NCBI GenBank assembly: GCA_045601345.1
Contig: JAZRZL010000028.1
Coordinates: forward strand, 1-23,372
From: SVMC01 sp045601345
Lineage (GTDB): Bacteria; Bacillota; Clostridia; Oscillospirales; Oscillospiraceae
Length of the DNA: 23,372 nucleotides
Direction of reading: 5' to 3'
Both the position numbers and the translations under genes were made by a program. This document shows positions 6,918 through 15,155 of this stretch, in pieces. Every line of letters starts with the position of its first letter. Position 1 is the first letter of the stretch. The notes below the pieces were generated by a model that was given only the letters and a program-made list of their open reading frames with translations, did not search any database and was not told the origin of the DNA.

Positions 6918-8912
6918 ATGACCAGGAAAAATCCAAATTACGGCAATGAAAGTATCGACATTCTTGAGGGCGCAGATCGTGTCCGAAAAAAGCCCAGCGT
7001 CATCTTCGGCTCCGACGGACTGGACGGATGTGAGCACGCCGTTTTTGAAATTCTATCCAACGCTATCGACGAAGCCCGTGAGGGCTACGGCGATACCATC
7101 ATCGTCACGCGCTATGCAGATAAATCTATTGAAGTAGAGGACTTTGGCCGTGGCTGCCCCGTGGACTGGAATCCCATCAAAAAGCGCTATAACTGGGAGC
7201 TGGTATTCTGCGAAATGTACGCAGGCGGCAAATACGGCAACGATGCCGGAGAAAGCTACGAATTCAGCCTCGGTACCAACGGACTGGGTGCCTGCGCTAC
7301 GCAGTATAGCTCAGAATACTTCGATGCCGTCATTCGCAGAGACGGCTTTAAATATACCCTCCACTTTAAAAAGGGTGAAGTGGTAGGAAAAAAGGGGCAG
7401 GAGCTGATCAAAGAGGAAACTGACCGCAAAAAGACCGGCTCATGCTTCCGCTGGCGACCCGATCTTGAGGTCTTCACCGACATTGACATTCCCGCCGAAT
7501 TCTATCTGGATGTGCTCAAGCGGCAGGCCGTGGTCAACAAGGGTGTACATTTCCGCTTCCGCAATGAGGTCGGCGGAAAATTTGAGCAGACAGAAATCTG
7601 CTATGAAAATGGCATTGTAGATTATGTAAACGAATTGGCACAGGATCGTGCCTTTACCATGACCCAATACTGGGAAACCGAGCGCCGCGGTCGTGACCGT
7701 GAGGATAAGCCGGAATACAAGGTGCGCCTCACCTGCGCTCTGTGCTTCACCAAAAGCACCAGCCAAATCGAATACTACCACAACTCCTCTTGGCTTGAGC
7801 ACGGCGGTGCGCCGGAAAAGGCCGTGAAAAGTGCCTTTGTCTCTGCGCTGGATGCCTACTGCAAGCAGACAGGAAAATACAACAAGGCAGAGGCAAAGCT
7901 GACCTTCCCTGACATTGCCGACTCTCTGGTGCTGGTCACCAACTGCTTCTCCACACAGACCTCCTATGCCAACCAGACCAAGAAGGCCATCACCAACCGC
8001 TTCATTCAGGAAGCGATGACCGCCTTCCTCCGCGAGCAGCTACAGGTCTATTTTATTGAGAACAAAAATGAAGCTGACCGGATCATGGATCAGGTGCTTA
8101 TCAATAAGCGGGCACGTGAGACCGCTGAAAAAACCAAGGTCGCCGTCCGAAAGAAGCTCTCCGGCAGCATCGACATTGCCAACCGGGTACAGAAATTTGT
8201 AGACTGCCGCAGCCGTGACCCCATGCGCAGAGAAATCTACATCGTAGAGGGCGACTCCGCTCTCGGCTCTGTCAAGCTCTCACGTGATGCAGAATTTCAG
8301 GGCATTATGCCGGTACGCGGCAAAATTCTCAACTGCCTGAAAGCAGATTATGTGCGCATTTTTAAATCTGAGATCATCACCGACCTTATGAAGGTGCTGG
8401 GCTGCGGTGTTGAGGTGGACACCAAAAAGGCCAAGGAGCTGCACAGCTTTGACATTGAAAACCTGCGCTGGAGCAAAATCATCATCTGCACCGATGCGGA
8501 TGTAGACGGCTTCCAGATTCGCACCCTGATTCTCACCATGCTCTACCGCCTCTGCCCCACCCTCATCCGGGAAGGCTATGTCTATATCGCTGAATCGCCT
8601 TTGTTTGAGATCACCTGCAAGGACAAGACATGGTTTGCCTACAACGAGCAGGAAAAAGCAGAAATCATGAAGAAGCTGGAGGGCAAGCGCTATACCCTCC
8701 AACGCTCCAAGGGTCTTGGCGAAAATGATCCCGAAATGATGTGGATGACCACCATGAACCCCGCCACCCGCCGCCTCATCCGGGTTATGCCGGAGGATGT
8801 GGAAAAGACCGCCCAATGGTTTGACCTGCTTCTGGGCGATAACCTCACCGGCCGCAAGGAGCATATTGCCCAGAATGGCTATAAATTCCTTGAACTGGCC
8901 GATATTTCATAA
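6918..8912 (+). CDS. parE: Type IIA topoisomerase ATPase subunit, divergent ParE-like
   Basis: A 664-residue cytosolic protein; the start follows GTGAGGAATCCAA. The N-terminal GHKL ATPase domain has EILSNAIDEA (E44-N48 pair, residues 44-53) and VEDFGRGCP (73-81, D75). GTNGLGA (119-125) takes the place of the usual GGLHGVG, so the loop His is Asn. The transducer domain follows. The TOPRIM domain has VEGDSA (E444) and TDADVDG (D526, D528, D530), then RSKGLGEN near the C-terminus. These residues bind ATP and Mg2+ to drive strand passage. The next gene, 14 bp downstream, is the partner cleavage subunit. The pair is most like the divergent second gyrase/topoisomerase IV set of Clostridia, so ParE is preferred over GyrB. 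The name is inferred; the enzyme class is certain. Confidence 0.85.
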   Translation: MTRKNPNYGNESIDILEGADRVRKKPSVIFGSDGLDGCEHAVFEILSNAIDEAREGYGDTIIVTRYADKSIEVEDFGRGCPVDWNPIKKRYNWELVFCEMYAGGKYGNDAGESYEFSLGTNGLGACATQYSSEYFDAVIRRDGFKYTLHFKKGEVVGKKGQELIKEETDRKKTGSCFRWRPDLEVFTDIDIPAEFYLDVLKRQAVVNKGVHFRFRNEVGGKFEQTEICYENGIVDYVNELAQDRAFTMTQYWETERRGRDREDKPEYKVRLTCALCFTKSTSQIEYYHNSSWLEHGGAPEKAVKSAFVSALDAYCKQTGKYNKAEAKLTFPDIADSLVLVTNCFSTQTSYANQTKKAITNRFIQEAMTAFLREQLQVYFIENKNEADRIMDQVLINKRARETAEKTKVAVRKKLSGSIDIANRVQKFVDCRSRDPMRREIYIVEGDSALGSVKLSRDAEFQGIMPVRGKILNCLKADYVRIFKSEIITDLMKVLGCGVEVDTKKAKELHSFDIENLRWSKIIICTDADVDGFQIRTLILTMLYRLCPTLIREGYVYIAESPLFEITCKDKTWFAYNEQEKAEIMKKLEGKRYTLQRSKGLGENDPEMMWMTTMNPATRRLIRVMPEDVEKTAQWFDLLLGDNLTGRKEHIAQNGYKFLELADIS

Positions 8913-8926
8913 AAAGGAATCGTATT

Positions 8927-11167
8927 ATGGCAAAGAAGAAAGCCAACAACGAAACAACTGCACACAGCCAGAATCCCAACGTCATGGGTCTGCACGCCAG
9001 CGTCCTAGAGCAGCCCATCTGCGATACGCTGGAAACAAACTATATGCCCTATGCCATGTCGGTCATCGTGTCCCGCGCCATCCCGGAAATTGACGGCTTT
9101 AAGCCCTCCCATCGGAAGCTGCTGTATACCATGTACAAAATGGGACTTCTGACCGGCAGCCGCACCAAATCTGCCAACATCGTAGGTGCCACCATGAAGC
9201 TCAACCCCCATGGTGATGCAGCTATTTATGAGACCATGGTGCGTCTGGCCAGAGGCAATGGCGCACTGCTCACCCCCTTTGTGGACTCCAAGGGCAACTT
9301 CGGTAAGGTCTATTCCCGCGATATGTCCTATGCCGCACCCCGCTATACCGAGGCCAAACTCTCCCCGATCTGTCATGAGCTGTTCGCTGACATCGACGAG
9401 GACACCGTGGACATGGCGGACAACTATGATGCCACCATGAAAGAGCCGGTGCTCCTTCCCACCACCTTCCCCAATGTTCTGGTCAGCGCCAATACCGGCA
9501 TTGCCGTTGGTATGGCCAGCAACATTTGCGGTTTCAATCTGGCGGAAGTCTGCAATACGGCCATCGCCCTGATTCGCGATCCTGACTGCAATCTGCTGGA
9601 AACCCTTCCTGCACCCGACTTCTCCACCGGCGGCGAAATTCTCTATGATCCGCTGGAAATGGCAGAAATCTACAAAACCGGCCGCGGCTCGTTCAAGGTA
9701 CGGGGCAAATGGCGCTATGTGAAGGAAGATAACCTGATTGAAATTTACGAAATCCCCTATACCACCACCTCCGAGGCTATCATGGATAAGGTCGAGGAGC
9801 TGGTAAAGGCCGGGAAAATCCGCGAAATCAACGATATGCGCGACGAGACCGATCTCAACGGCCTCAAGCTCACCATTGACCTCAAGCGCGGCGCAGACCC
9901 GGAAAAGCTCATGCAGAAGCTCTGCCGTTCCACCCCCATCATGGACAGCTATCCGTGCAATTTCAATATCCTCATTTCCGGGATGCCCCGGGTGATGGGG
10001 GTACGGGAAATTCTGGAGGAATGGATCGCATGGCGCAGTGAATGCATCCGAAGAAGAGTCTTCTTCCAGCTGCAAAAAAAGCAGGAAAAGCTTCATCTTC
10101 TCAAGGGACTGAAAAAAATCCTTCTGGATATTGATAAGGCCATTGCCATCATCCGTAATACCGAGCTGGATGCTGAGGTCATTCCCAATTTGATGATCGG
10201 CTTTGGTATTGATCAGGTGCAGGCAGAATTTGTTGCCGAAATCCGTCTGCGCAACATTAACAAGGAATATATTCTCAAGCGCACCGCTGAAACAGGCGAA
10301 CTGGAAAAGCAGATTGACGAGCTGGAGCAAACCCTGAAAAGCACTCGCCGCATTCGCTCCATCATCATTGACGAGCTGAAAAAGGTTGCCCAGAAATACG
10401 GTGAACCACGTCGTACCACGCTGGTTTATGAAACCGCCCTTACACTGGAGGATGAGCCGGATGAGACCCCGGATTATCCCGTCAGCGTTTTTGTTACCCG
10501 GGGTGGCTATCTCAAAAAAATTACCCCGCAGTCCCTTCGTATGTCCGGCGAACAGAAGTATAAGGAGGGTGACACCCTTCAGCGGAAAATGGAGCTGACC
10601 AACCGCGCAGAGCTTTTGGTATTCACCAGCTTGTGTCAGGCCTATAAATGCAGACTCTCCGATTTTGAGGACTCCAAGGCCAGTGTACTGGGCGATTTCC
10701 TTCCCGGAAAGCTGGGCATGGAGGAGGGTGAGACGGTTCTTGATGTGCTTCCCGCAGGGGATTACAGTGGCTGGATTCTGTTTTTCTTTGAAAACGGCAA
10801 GGTTGCCAAGGTGGAGCGCAGTGCCTATGCCACCAAATCCAACCGCCGCAAATTAACAGGTGCCTTCTCTGACCGCAGCCCCGTCAAGACCATCCTTGTC
10901 CTGCCGGAGGAGGCCAAGATCGCACTCTATGCCATCGATGGCAGAGCCTTGATTTTCTCATCTTCTCTCCTGTCTGCAAAAGCCACCCGCAGTACCCAGG
11001 GTGTCAGTGTCATGAGCCTCAAGCGCAAGAGCCTCATTGACCACGCCGCCCTTCTGGAGGAAACCGGCATCGTCAACCATAGCCGCTATGCCGTCCGCAC
11101 CCTTCCCGCACCCGGCAGTCCGCTCAAGCCAGAAGACGCTGAAGAAAAACAGCTTTCTATGGAATAG
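8927..11167 (+). CDS. parC: Type IIA topoisomerase cleavage subunit, ParC-like
   Basis: A 746-residue protein, ATG preceded by AAAAGGAATCGTATT. The breakage-reunion domain carries the family core PYAMSVIVSRAIPEIDG, then HRKLLYTMY, NPHGDAAIYETM and the catalytic Tyr140 in APRYTEAKL. A long coiled-coil region spans about 380-490. The C-terminal part (from about 515) has beta-blade-like repeats such as VFVTRGGYLKKI and ILFFFENGKVAKV. No QRRGGKG gyrase box is visible, which argues for topoisomerase IV-type activity (decatenation/relaxation) over gyrase. In the quinolone region the positions equivalent to E. coli GyrA Ser83 and Asp87 are Ala98 and Glu102. It is co-transcribed with the ATPase subunit. 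Confidence 0.87.
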   Translation: MAKKKANNETTAHSQNPNVMGLHASVLEQPICDTLETNYMPYAMSVIVSRAIPEIDGFKPSHRKLLYTMYKMGLLTGSRTKSANIVGATMKLNPHGDAAIYETMVRLARGNGALLTPFVDSKGNFGKVYSRDMSYAAPRYTEAKLSPICHELFADIDEDTVDMADNYDATMKEPVLLPTTFPNVLVSANTGIAVGMASNICGFNLAEVCNTAIALIRDPDCNLLETLPAPDFSTGGEILYDPLEMAEIYKTGRGSFKVRGKWRYVKEDNLIEIYEIPYTTTSEAIMDKVEELVKAGKIREINDMRDETDLNGLKLTIDLKRGADPEKLMQKLCRSTPIMDSYPCNFNILISGMPRVMGVREILEEWIAWRSECIRRRVFFQLQKKQEKLHLLKGLKKILLDIDKAIAIIRNTELDAEVIPNLMIGFGIDQVQAEFVAEIRLRNINKEYILKRTAETGELEKQIDELEQTLKSTRRIRSIIIDELKKVAQKYGEPRRTTLVYETALTLEDEPDETPDYPVSVFVTRGGYLKKITPQSLRMSGEQKYKEGDTLQRKMELTNRAELLVFTSLCQAYKCRLSDFEDSKASVLGDFLPGKLGMEEGETVLDVLPAGDYSGWILFFFENGKVAKVERSAYATKSNRRKLTGAFSDRSPVKTILVLPEEAKIALYAIDGRALIFSSSLLSAKATRSTQGVSVMSLKRKSLIDHAALLEETGIVNHSRYAVRTLPAPGSPLKPEDAEEKQLSME

Positions 11168-11194
11168 TGTACCGTCAAGCTGGAGGTCAGAAAA

Positions 11195-12448
11195 ATGAAC
11201 TACCGTGTACTTGCTATCGTCCTCACTCTGTCGCTGCTGCTTTCCGGCTGTAGCCTTGCTAAAAAACTTGTCCCGAAAAGCAACTATCATTTCTCTGCTG
11301 ACCACGATTCCCAAAACGAGCAGGTAAATGAGGATACAACGATTTTTGTTGCGAACAAAGAAGAACTGGAGAAAACCATTTTTTCCCTGATTAAGCAGGA
11401 CAAGGAAACGGCCTCTCTCAGTGCCGATGATTACGATGGCAATCTGAAAGAGGATTGTGATGCCATCATCGAAAATTTCCTGCATAAGGTTCCAGAAACC
11501 GCTTATGTCGTCCGCGCCATTCTTCCTGACCTGAAGGAAGCGGATATGTTTTATAAGCTGAATCTGACCATATACTATTCTACCTCCTATAGTGACATCG
11601 CTAATGTCAAAAAGCGCTATGTTTATTCTGAGGAAGATATGCAGACTGCACTCAGAAACGCACTGGAAAACGGCGAAGAAAAAGTTCTTCTCCACGTTTT
11701 CCACTACAAGACCGCACCGTATGAGGCAGAGGATTACTACAACACGCAGGCGGCAGAATTCTTTGCAGCTGATCCCATATCCATTATGGCGCTGCCGAAA
11801 ATCTCCGGCAAAGCTTATCCTGATACCGGTGATGAACGCATTGTAGCGCTGGAATTTAATTATTCTTCCGATCCTGCCGCAGATTTTGAGCTTTCACAGG
11901 CAGAATTGGGTGTTATGAAGAAAACCGTAGCCCGCTTCATTGACAGCGCCAGTGATTATGCCAGCTATGCAGACAACGAAAAAGAAAAAGCATTCCAGAT
12001 TTACTCTTATCTGACCGACTTGCACCATTATAATGTTGGAGATACGCCCTCCGAGACCCCTGCCTTTGATCTGCTCACCAAGGGCATTGCCGACAGCCAT
12101 ATCTTTTCCATTGTATACAATGCTATGTGTATGCAGGCAGGACTGACGTGTCATGTGGTGCAGGGACAAAAGGAGGGAATGGATTATTACTGGAATATTC
12201 TGGAATTTGAGGATTACGCCTGCCATGTGGATATTCTGGCAGATGAACTGAACAATCTTTCGGAACCACAGCTTCTTTTTGATGCAAAAATGAAAGATTA
12301 TAAATGGGATCCAAACAGCTATCCTGAATGCAGGGAGCCGCTGCCAATATCCATTCCTGGTGAAACGACATCGGAGGACACGACCTCGCCTGAATCGACG
12401 GAAGAATCCATGGAAGAAATCCCCCATGTTGCTATTCATAGCCCGTGA
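11195..12448 (+). CDS. Lipoprotein with degenerate transglutaminase-like domain
   Basis: A 417-residue protein 27 bp after parC, with GGAGG 9 nt before its ATG, so probably in the same operon. Residues 1-19 are a lipoprotein signal ending in LLLSGC (Cys19). A charged linker follows. Residues about 260-370 resemble a transglutaminase-like fold: a helix with AFQIYSYLTDLHHYN, then GIADSHIFSIVYNAMCMQAGLT split across 297-318, then YYWNILEFEDYACHVDI (331-347). The usual catalytic Cys (in GxCxGYA) is replaced by Ser/His, and the usual His of HxWN is Tyr332. The later HVD is kept. It therefore looks like a binding pseudoenzyme, anchored outside the membrane. The C-terminus is Thr/Ser/Glu-rich (389-408). 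Fold assignment is by eye and moderate. Confidence 0.7.
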   Translation: MNYRVLAIVLTLSLLLSGCSLAKKLVPKSNYHFSADHDSQNEQVNEDTTIFVANKEELEKTIFSLIKQDKETASLSADDYDGNLKEDCDAIIENFLHKVPETAYVVRAILPDLKEADMFYKLNLTIYYSTSYSDIANVKKRYVYSEEDMQTALRNALENGEEKVLLHVFHYKTAPYEAEDYYNTQAAEFFAADPISIMALPKISGKAYPDTGDERIVALEFNYSSDPAADFELSQAELGVMKKTVARFIDSASDYASYADNEKEKAFQIYSYLTDLHHYNVGDTPSETPAFDLLTKGIADSHIFSIVYNAMCMQAGLTCHVVQGQKEGMDYYWNILEFEDYACHVDILADELNNLSEPQLLFDAKMKDYKWDPNSYPECREPLPISIPGETTSEDTTSPESTEESMEEIPHVAIHSP

Positions 12449-12853
12449 AAACTTTGTAAGATATTTATCGGGCTGGTATCGGTGATATGCGGAGGAACAG
12501 CCTTTGAACATATGGAGGATACCGGCTACGGAAACAGGAATGGTTAAGGTCTTTCCTGATTTGATAATCTAGGCCTTTGGTTTTAAAAGTCAAGGCATAC
12601 ATGATCCTACGCGATTTTATGAACTTCTGAAAAATGTGCGAAAGAATATTGACATAACTGTGGGCAATCTCAAAAGAAAGACTTGCACTGGAAGAATACT
12701 ACAGCATCTTTCCAGTGCAAGTCTGTGCATTTATGCGATGGAATTGTCATATATCGAATGGTTACATACGGTGGTGTGAGAGGGCTGTCACTCAATTAAT
12801 AGGTAATAGGTGACCTCCGACTTGATTAGGATCTTATGTGGTGTTGGTGTTTT
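12449..12853. other. 405-bp intergenic region with a strong hairpin
   Basis: No convincing gene is seen. A plus-strand frame of about 70 codons (roughly 12555-12769) reads in part SQGIHDPTRFYELLKNVR but lacks a start with a ribosome site and runs through the 12679-12724 hairpin. It could be a decayed coding remnant. The downstream part has no recognised promoter or RNA motif. Confidence 0.4.
12679..12724. repeat. Perfect 15-bp inverted repeat
   Basis: AGACTTGCACTGGAA (12679-12693) pairs exactly with TTCCAGTGCAAGTCT (12710-12724), loop 16 nt. Extra pairing just inside extends the stem with one bulge. The stem is too long and perfect for chance. No T-run follows on either strand, so it is not a standard terminator. 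It may be a Rho-independent-like processing site, a repeat element or a small RNA. Confidence 0.6.
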
Positions 12854-13504
12854 TTATAGCAGTGTGTTTCTGCAATAGCGCATCAGCGGTTTAAGCGATG
12901 CATAACAGGCGCAAATATCTTTTATAAGCTGTGGAGAATAAAGACGCTCGTCTATCAAGCGGCTTTCCACAACACCAAAGTTTTTCAGAGCAAAATAGCG
13001 TTCGAGTGCCTTATCCGAACAGGGCTTCGTGCGGCGATAGGTGTTGCCATCCAGTCGAAGATCGGTCGTGCGCTCCAGCTCGTCCACAATGGAGGTGAAG
13101 GGACGGGGATTTTCAGCAAGCAGATGTCGAAACTGCTCCATCTGCGCCGTGCGCGGAAACCAGAACAGAAATCCATAACTGTAATCCTCGGAGGTCAGCT
13201 CGAAAAAGAATACCGGCTGCTCTCCCCATGGTGCGTCTGATGTGCGGAAGCAAATCCAAATGCTCTCTTTATACGGTGTCGGCGGATGCATACGCGCATC
13301 ACGGTAAATACGAGAGACCTTGCATTCCAGCTCCGGAAAATCTGGCTGCACCTCCGAAAAGAGATCGCGGCCAAGCACCTTCATCGGCTCATATAGCGTC
13401 ATCTGATACTGCTTCTTATGTGCTTCAAACCATTCCCGGTTATTATTGAAGCGGATACCCCAGAGAAAATCAATCGTTTCCGGGGAAAATCCCTGAAACT
13501 CCAT
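12854..13504 (-). CDS. DUF2461 family protein
   Basis: ATG 13504 is chosen because GAGGGG ends about 8 nt upstream. ATG 13510, two codons earlier, is only about 2 nt from that site and less likely. The product is 216 residues, soluble. It shows the DUF2461 start pattern (GFSPETIDFLWGIRFNNNREWF in two blocks, ending near residue 24), then KVSRIYRDARMHPPTPYKESIWICF near 62-86 in outline, as in this family. The family is widespread in bacteria and has no established biochemical role. The gene stands alone on this strand, 120 bp downstream of the SDR gene, so co-transcription is possible. Confidence 0.85.
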   Translation of the reverse strand: MEFQGFSPETIDFLWGIRFNNNREWFEAHKKQYQMTLYEPMKVLGRDLFSEVQPDFPELECKVSRIYRDARMHPPTPYKESIWICFRTSDAPWGEQPVFFFELTSEDYSYGFLFWFPRTAQMEQFRHLLAENPRPFTSIVDELERTTDLRLDGNTYRRTKPCSDKALERYFALKNFGVVESRLIDERLYSPQLIKDICACYASLKPLMRYCRNTLL

Positions 13505-13623
13505 AACCATGCCCCCTCGTATAATAAGATTCTGTGACCCCTGATGGGCTGCTATTGTCTGAGAGATTGAAAATGTGTTATTTAATCAGGCTCAATTATT
13601 GTTTGTGCTTTGAATTTTATGGC

Positions 13624-14325
13624 TCAGGTAATTACAAAGCCACCATTGACCGGGAGAATCTGTCCAGTCACAAATGGAGCATCAGCTAGGTAAACCATAG
13701 CCTGCGCAACATCCTCCGGGGTTCCACTGCATTCAAGGGGAGTGGCTTCGTGGAGTTCGGTTAATATTTCTTTTGTGAGATTCGCGGTCATATCTGTGGT
13801 AATCAAGCCGGGAGAAACAGCATTGACCCGGATGTGGCTCGGCCCAAGTTCCTTCGCCAGGGCTTTGGTCATGGCAATAACGGCACCCTTAGTAGCAGAA
13901 TAGGCAACCTCGCAGCTTGCACCAACCTGCCCCCACATGGAGGCAACTGTGATAATGCAGCCCGTTTGCCTCCGAATCATTCCCGGGAGTGCAGCACAAA
14001 TGCAGCGATAAACCCCGTGGACATTGACCTCAAACAATTGATGCCATTGTGCCTCCCCAATGTGAGTAACTAGTCCCTGATGGGCAATTGCCGCATTGCA
14101 GATGAGAATATCTACATTTCCCAACTCGTCAAACGCTCTGCTGACAGCTTCTGGGTTGGCAACATCACATTGAATGGCGGTTGCGCCGGTTTGCGAACAG
14201 AGCACCTCTGCCTGTACACGGCTGCTGGCATACAGGAAGCTTACTTGATCCCCCCTTTGACAAAAGGTACGAACGGCTGCGGCACCGATGCCTCGACTGC
14301 CGCCAGTGATGACAACATTTGCCAT
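13624..14325 (-). CDS. Short-chain dehydrogenase/reductase, FabG-like
   Basis: A 233-residue classical SDR with GGAGG 7 nt before the ATG. TGGSRGIG (7-14) binds the dinucleotide cofactor. NAAI has N77, and the catalytic set is S129, Y142 and K146 in the YxxxK motif (YSATK). The SPGLI block near the C-terminus is also typical of 3-oxoacyl-ACP reductases. All active-site residues are intact, so it should be an active NAD(P)H-dependent oxidoreductase in the cytosol. It lies downstream of the yabR-like gene behind a strong hairpin and not in a fatty-acid gene cluster. The substrate is therefore open: fabG paralogue or other keto/hydroxy compound. Confidence 0.88.
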   Translation of the reverse strand: MANVVITGGSRGIGAAAVRTFCQRGDQVSFLYASSRVQAEVLCSQTGATAIQCDVANPEAVSRAFDELGNVDILICNAAIAHQGLVTHIGEAQWHQLFEVNVHGVYRCICAALPGMIRRQTGCIITVASMWGQVGASCEVAYSATKGAVIAMTKALAKELGPSHIRVNAVSPGLITTDMTANLTKEILTELHEATPLECSGTPEDVAQAMVYLADAPFVTGQILPVNGGFVIT

Positions 14326-14346
14326 TTTTTATCCTCCCGATTACAA

Positions 14347-14378
14347 ACGCTGCCGTAGGCACGCCCCTACGGCAGCGT
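14347..14378 (-). terminator. 13-bp perfect hairpin after the S1-domain gene
   Basis: ACGCTGCCGTAGG (14347-14359) pairs exactly with CCTACGGCAGCGT (14366-14378), loop 6 nt, starting 5 nt beyond the S1 gene stop. On the minus strand TTTGTAATC follows, a weak U-tract, so partial termination is likely and the SDR gene may be partly read through. GTAGGGGCG-type palindromes also recur in related genomes from memory, so it could be a dispersed repeat. Confidence 0.6.
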
Positions 14379-14383
14379 AAAGC

Positions 14384-14839
14384 TTATCTTCTGCGGCTTC
14401 TGGTTTTGTGCTCATACTGACCTGAGCTAGCAATTTTGTTGTCGGATTCTGACATGAACGCCTTCAGCTTGTCTTCAAAGGCACGATCTCCGCTAGGAGG
14501 CAGAACCTCACCCATAGTGGGATTGCTCTTTTGCATTGCAGCGGAACGGGGTGCAAGCGGTGATTCCCGCGACCGCATAGCATTTTGTGGGCGGGGCAGA
14601 GCACGCTTGATGGAAAGATTGATTCTCCCGGACGAATCAATGGCCAGAATCTGCACCTTAACATCCTGCCCTTCAGTGAGATGGTCACGTACCTCATTAA
14701 CATAGGTATATGCAATCTCAGAGATATGTACTAGGCCGGTTTTACCCTCCGGCAGCGAGATAAATGCACCAAATTTGGTAATTGATTTAACCTTTCCTTC
14801 CAAAATTGCCCCAGTAGTAAATTCCATATATGCGCTCAT
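14384..14839 (-). CDS. yabR: S1 RNA-binding domain protein, YabR-like
   Basis: A 151-residue protein; AGAGAGG precedes ATG 14839 by 3 nt, and ATG 14827 is a less likely alternative. Residues 7-78 are an S1 domain: GAILEGKVKSITKFGAF, then LPEGKTGLVHISEIA and INLSIKRA at its end. The rest is a basic, Ser/Pro-rich, probably disordered tail ending in KTRSRRR. S1 domains bind single-stranded RNA, and YabR/GSP13 proteins associate with ribosomes. The gene follows divIC by 31 nt, as yabR follows divIC in Bacillus subtilis, which supports the name. The tail is longer than I would expect from the family core. Confidence 0.82.
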   Translation of the reverse strand: MSAYMEFTTGAILEGKVKSITKFGAFISLPEGKTGLVHISEIAYTYVNEVRDHLTEGQDVKVQILAIDSSGRINLSIKRALPRPQNAMRSRESPLAPRSAAMQKSNPTMGEVLPPSGDRAFEDKLKAFMSESDNKIASSGQYEHKTRSRRR

Positions 14840-14870
14840 GTTCCTCTCTTGGATTTATTGTGTGCGGGGA

Positions 14871-15155
14871 TCAGTCACCAATATCATAAAATGTGATTTC
14901 GCCATTGGAGACCCAGCCGAATTGATCTCTGGCAACATCTTCAACGCCTTCGTCGGTGTCGAGTGCGTTGATGCGATTTTCCAAATCGACGTTGGCCTGC
15001 TGAATTTGGTTGATCTGTACGTCCAGCGCCTGATGCTCGTCCTGTTTGGCGGCTAACTGCCGCTGAAGATGAACCAGAGACACCATGGCGTAGATCATAA
15101 GAATCATGATAATCACCAGCGTAAGCAGAGATGAACGTTCGAACTTGATTCTCAT
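14871..15155 (-). CDS. divIC: DivIC/FtsB-family septum formation protein
   Basis: A 94-residue bitopic membrane protein. AGAGG lies 4 nt before ATG 15155. A short basic N-terminus (MRIKFERSS) is followed by a transmembrane helix at about 10-27, a coiled coil at about 28-65 (LQRQLAAKQDEHQALDVQ and on) and the family tail VARDQFGWVSNGEITF near 74-89. These proteins join FtsL and DivIB in the divisome and control septal peptidoglycan synthesis. The gene order yabP-yabQ-divIC-yabR matches spore-forming Firmicutes. The first 215 nt of this gene also lie under the out-of-frame end of yabQ. Confidence 0.9.
   Translation of the reverse strand: MRIKFERSSLLTLVIIMILMIYAMVSLVHLQRQLAAKQDEHQALDVQINQIQQANVDLENRINALDTDEGVEDVARDQFGWVSNGEITFYDIGD

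Noticed and set aside
9005..10330. 441-codon minus-strand open frame inside parC
   Set aside because: It is the antisense shadow of a clear topoisomerase gene, with no family motifs or ribosome site.
6918..11167. Naming the topoisomerase pair GyrB/GyrA
   Set aside because: No QRRGGKG gyrase box is visible in the cleavage subunit, and the pair is divergent. Topoisomerase IV-like is safer.
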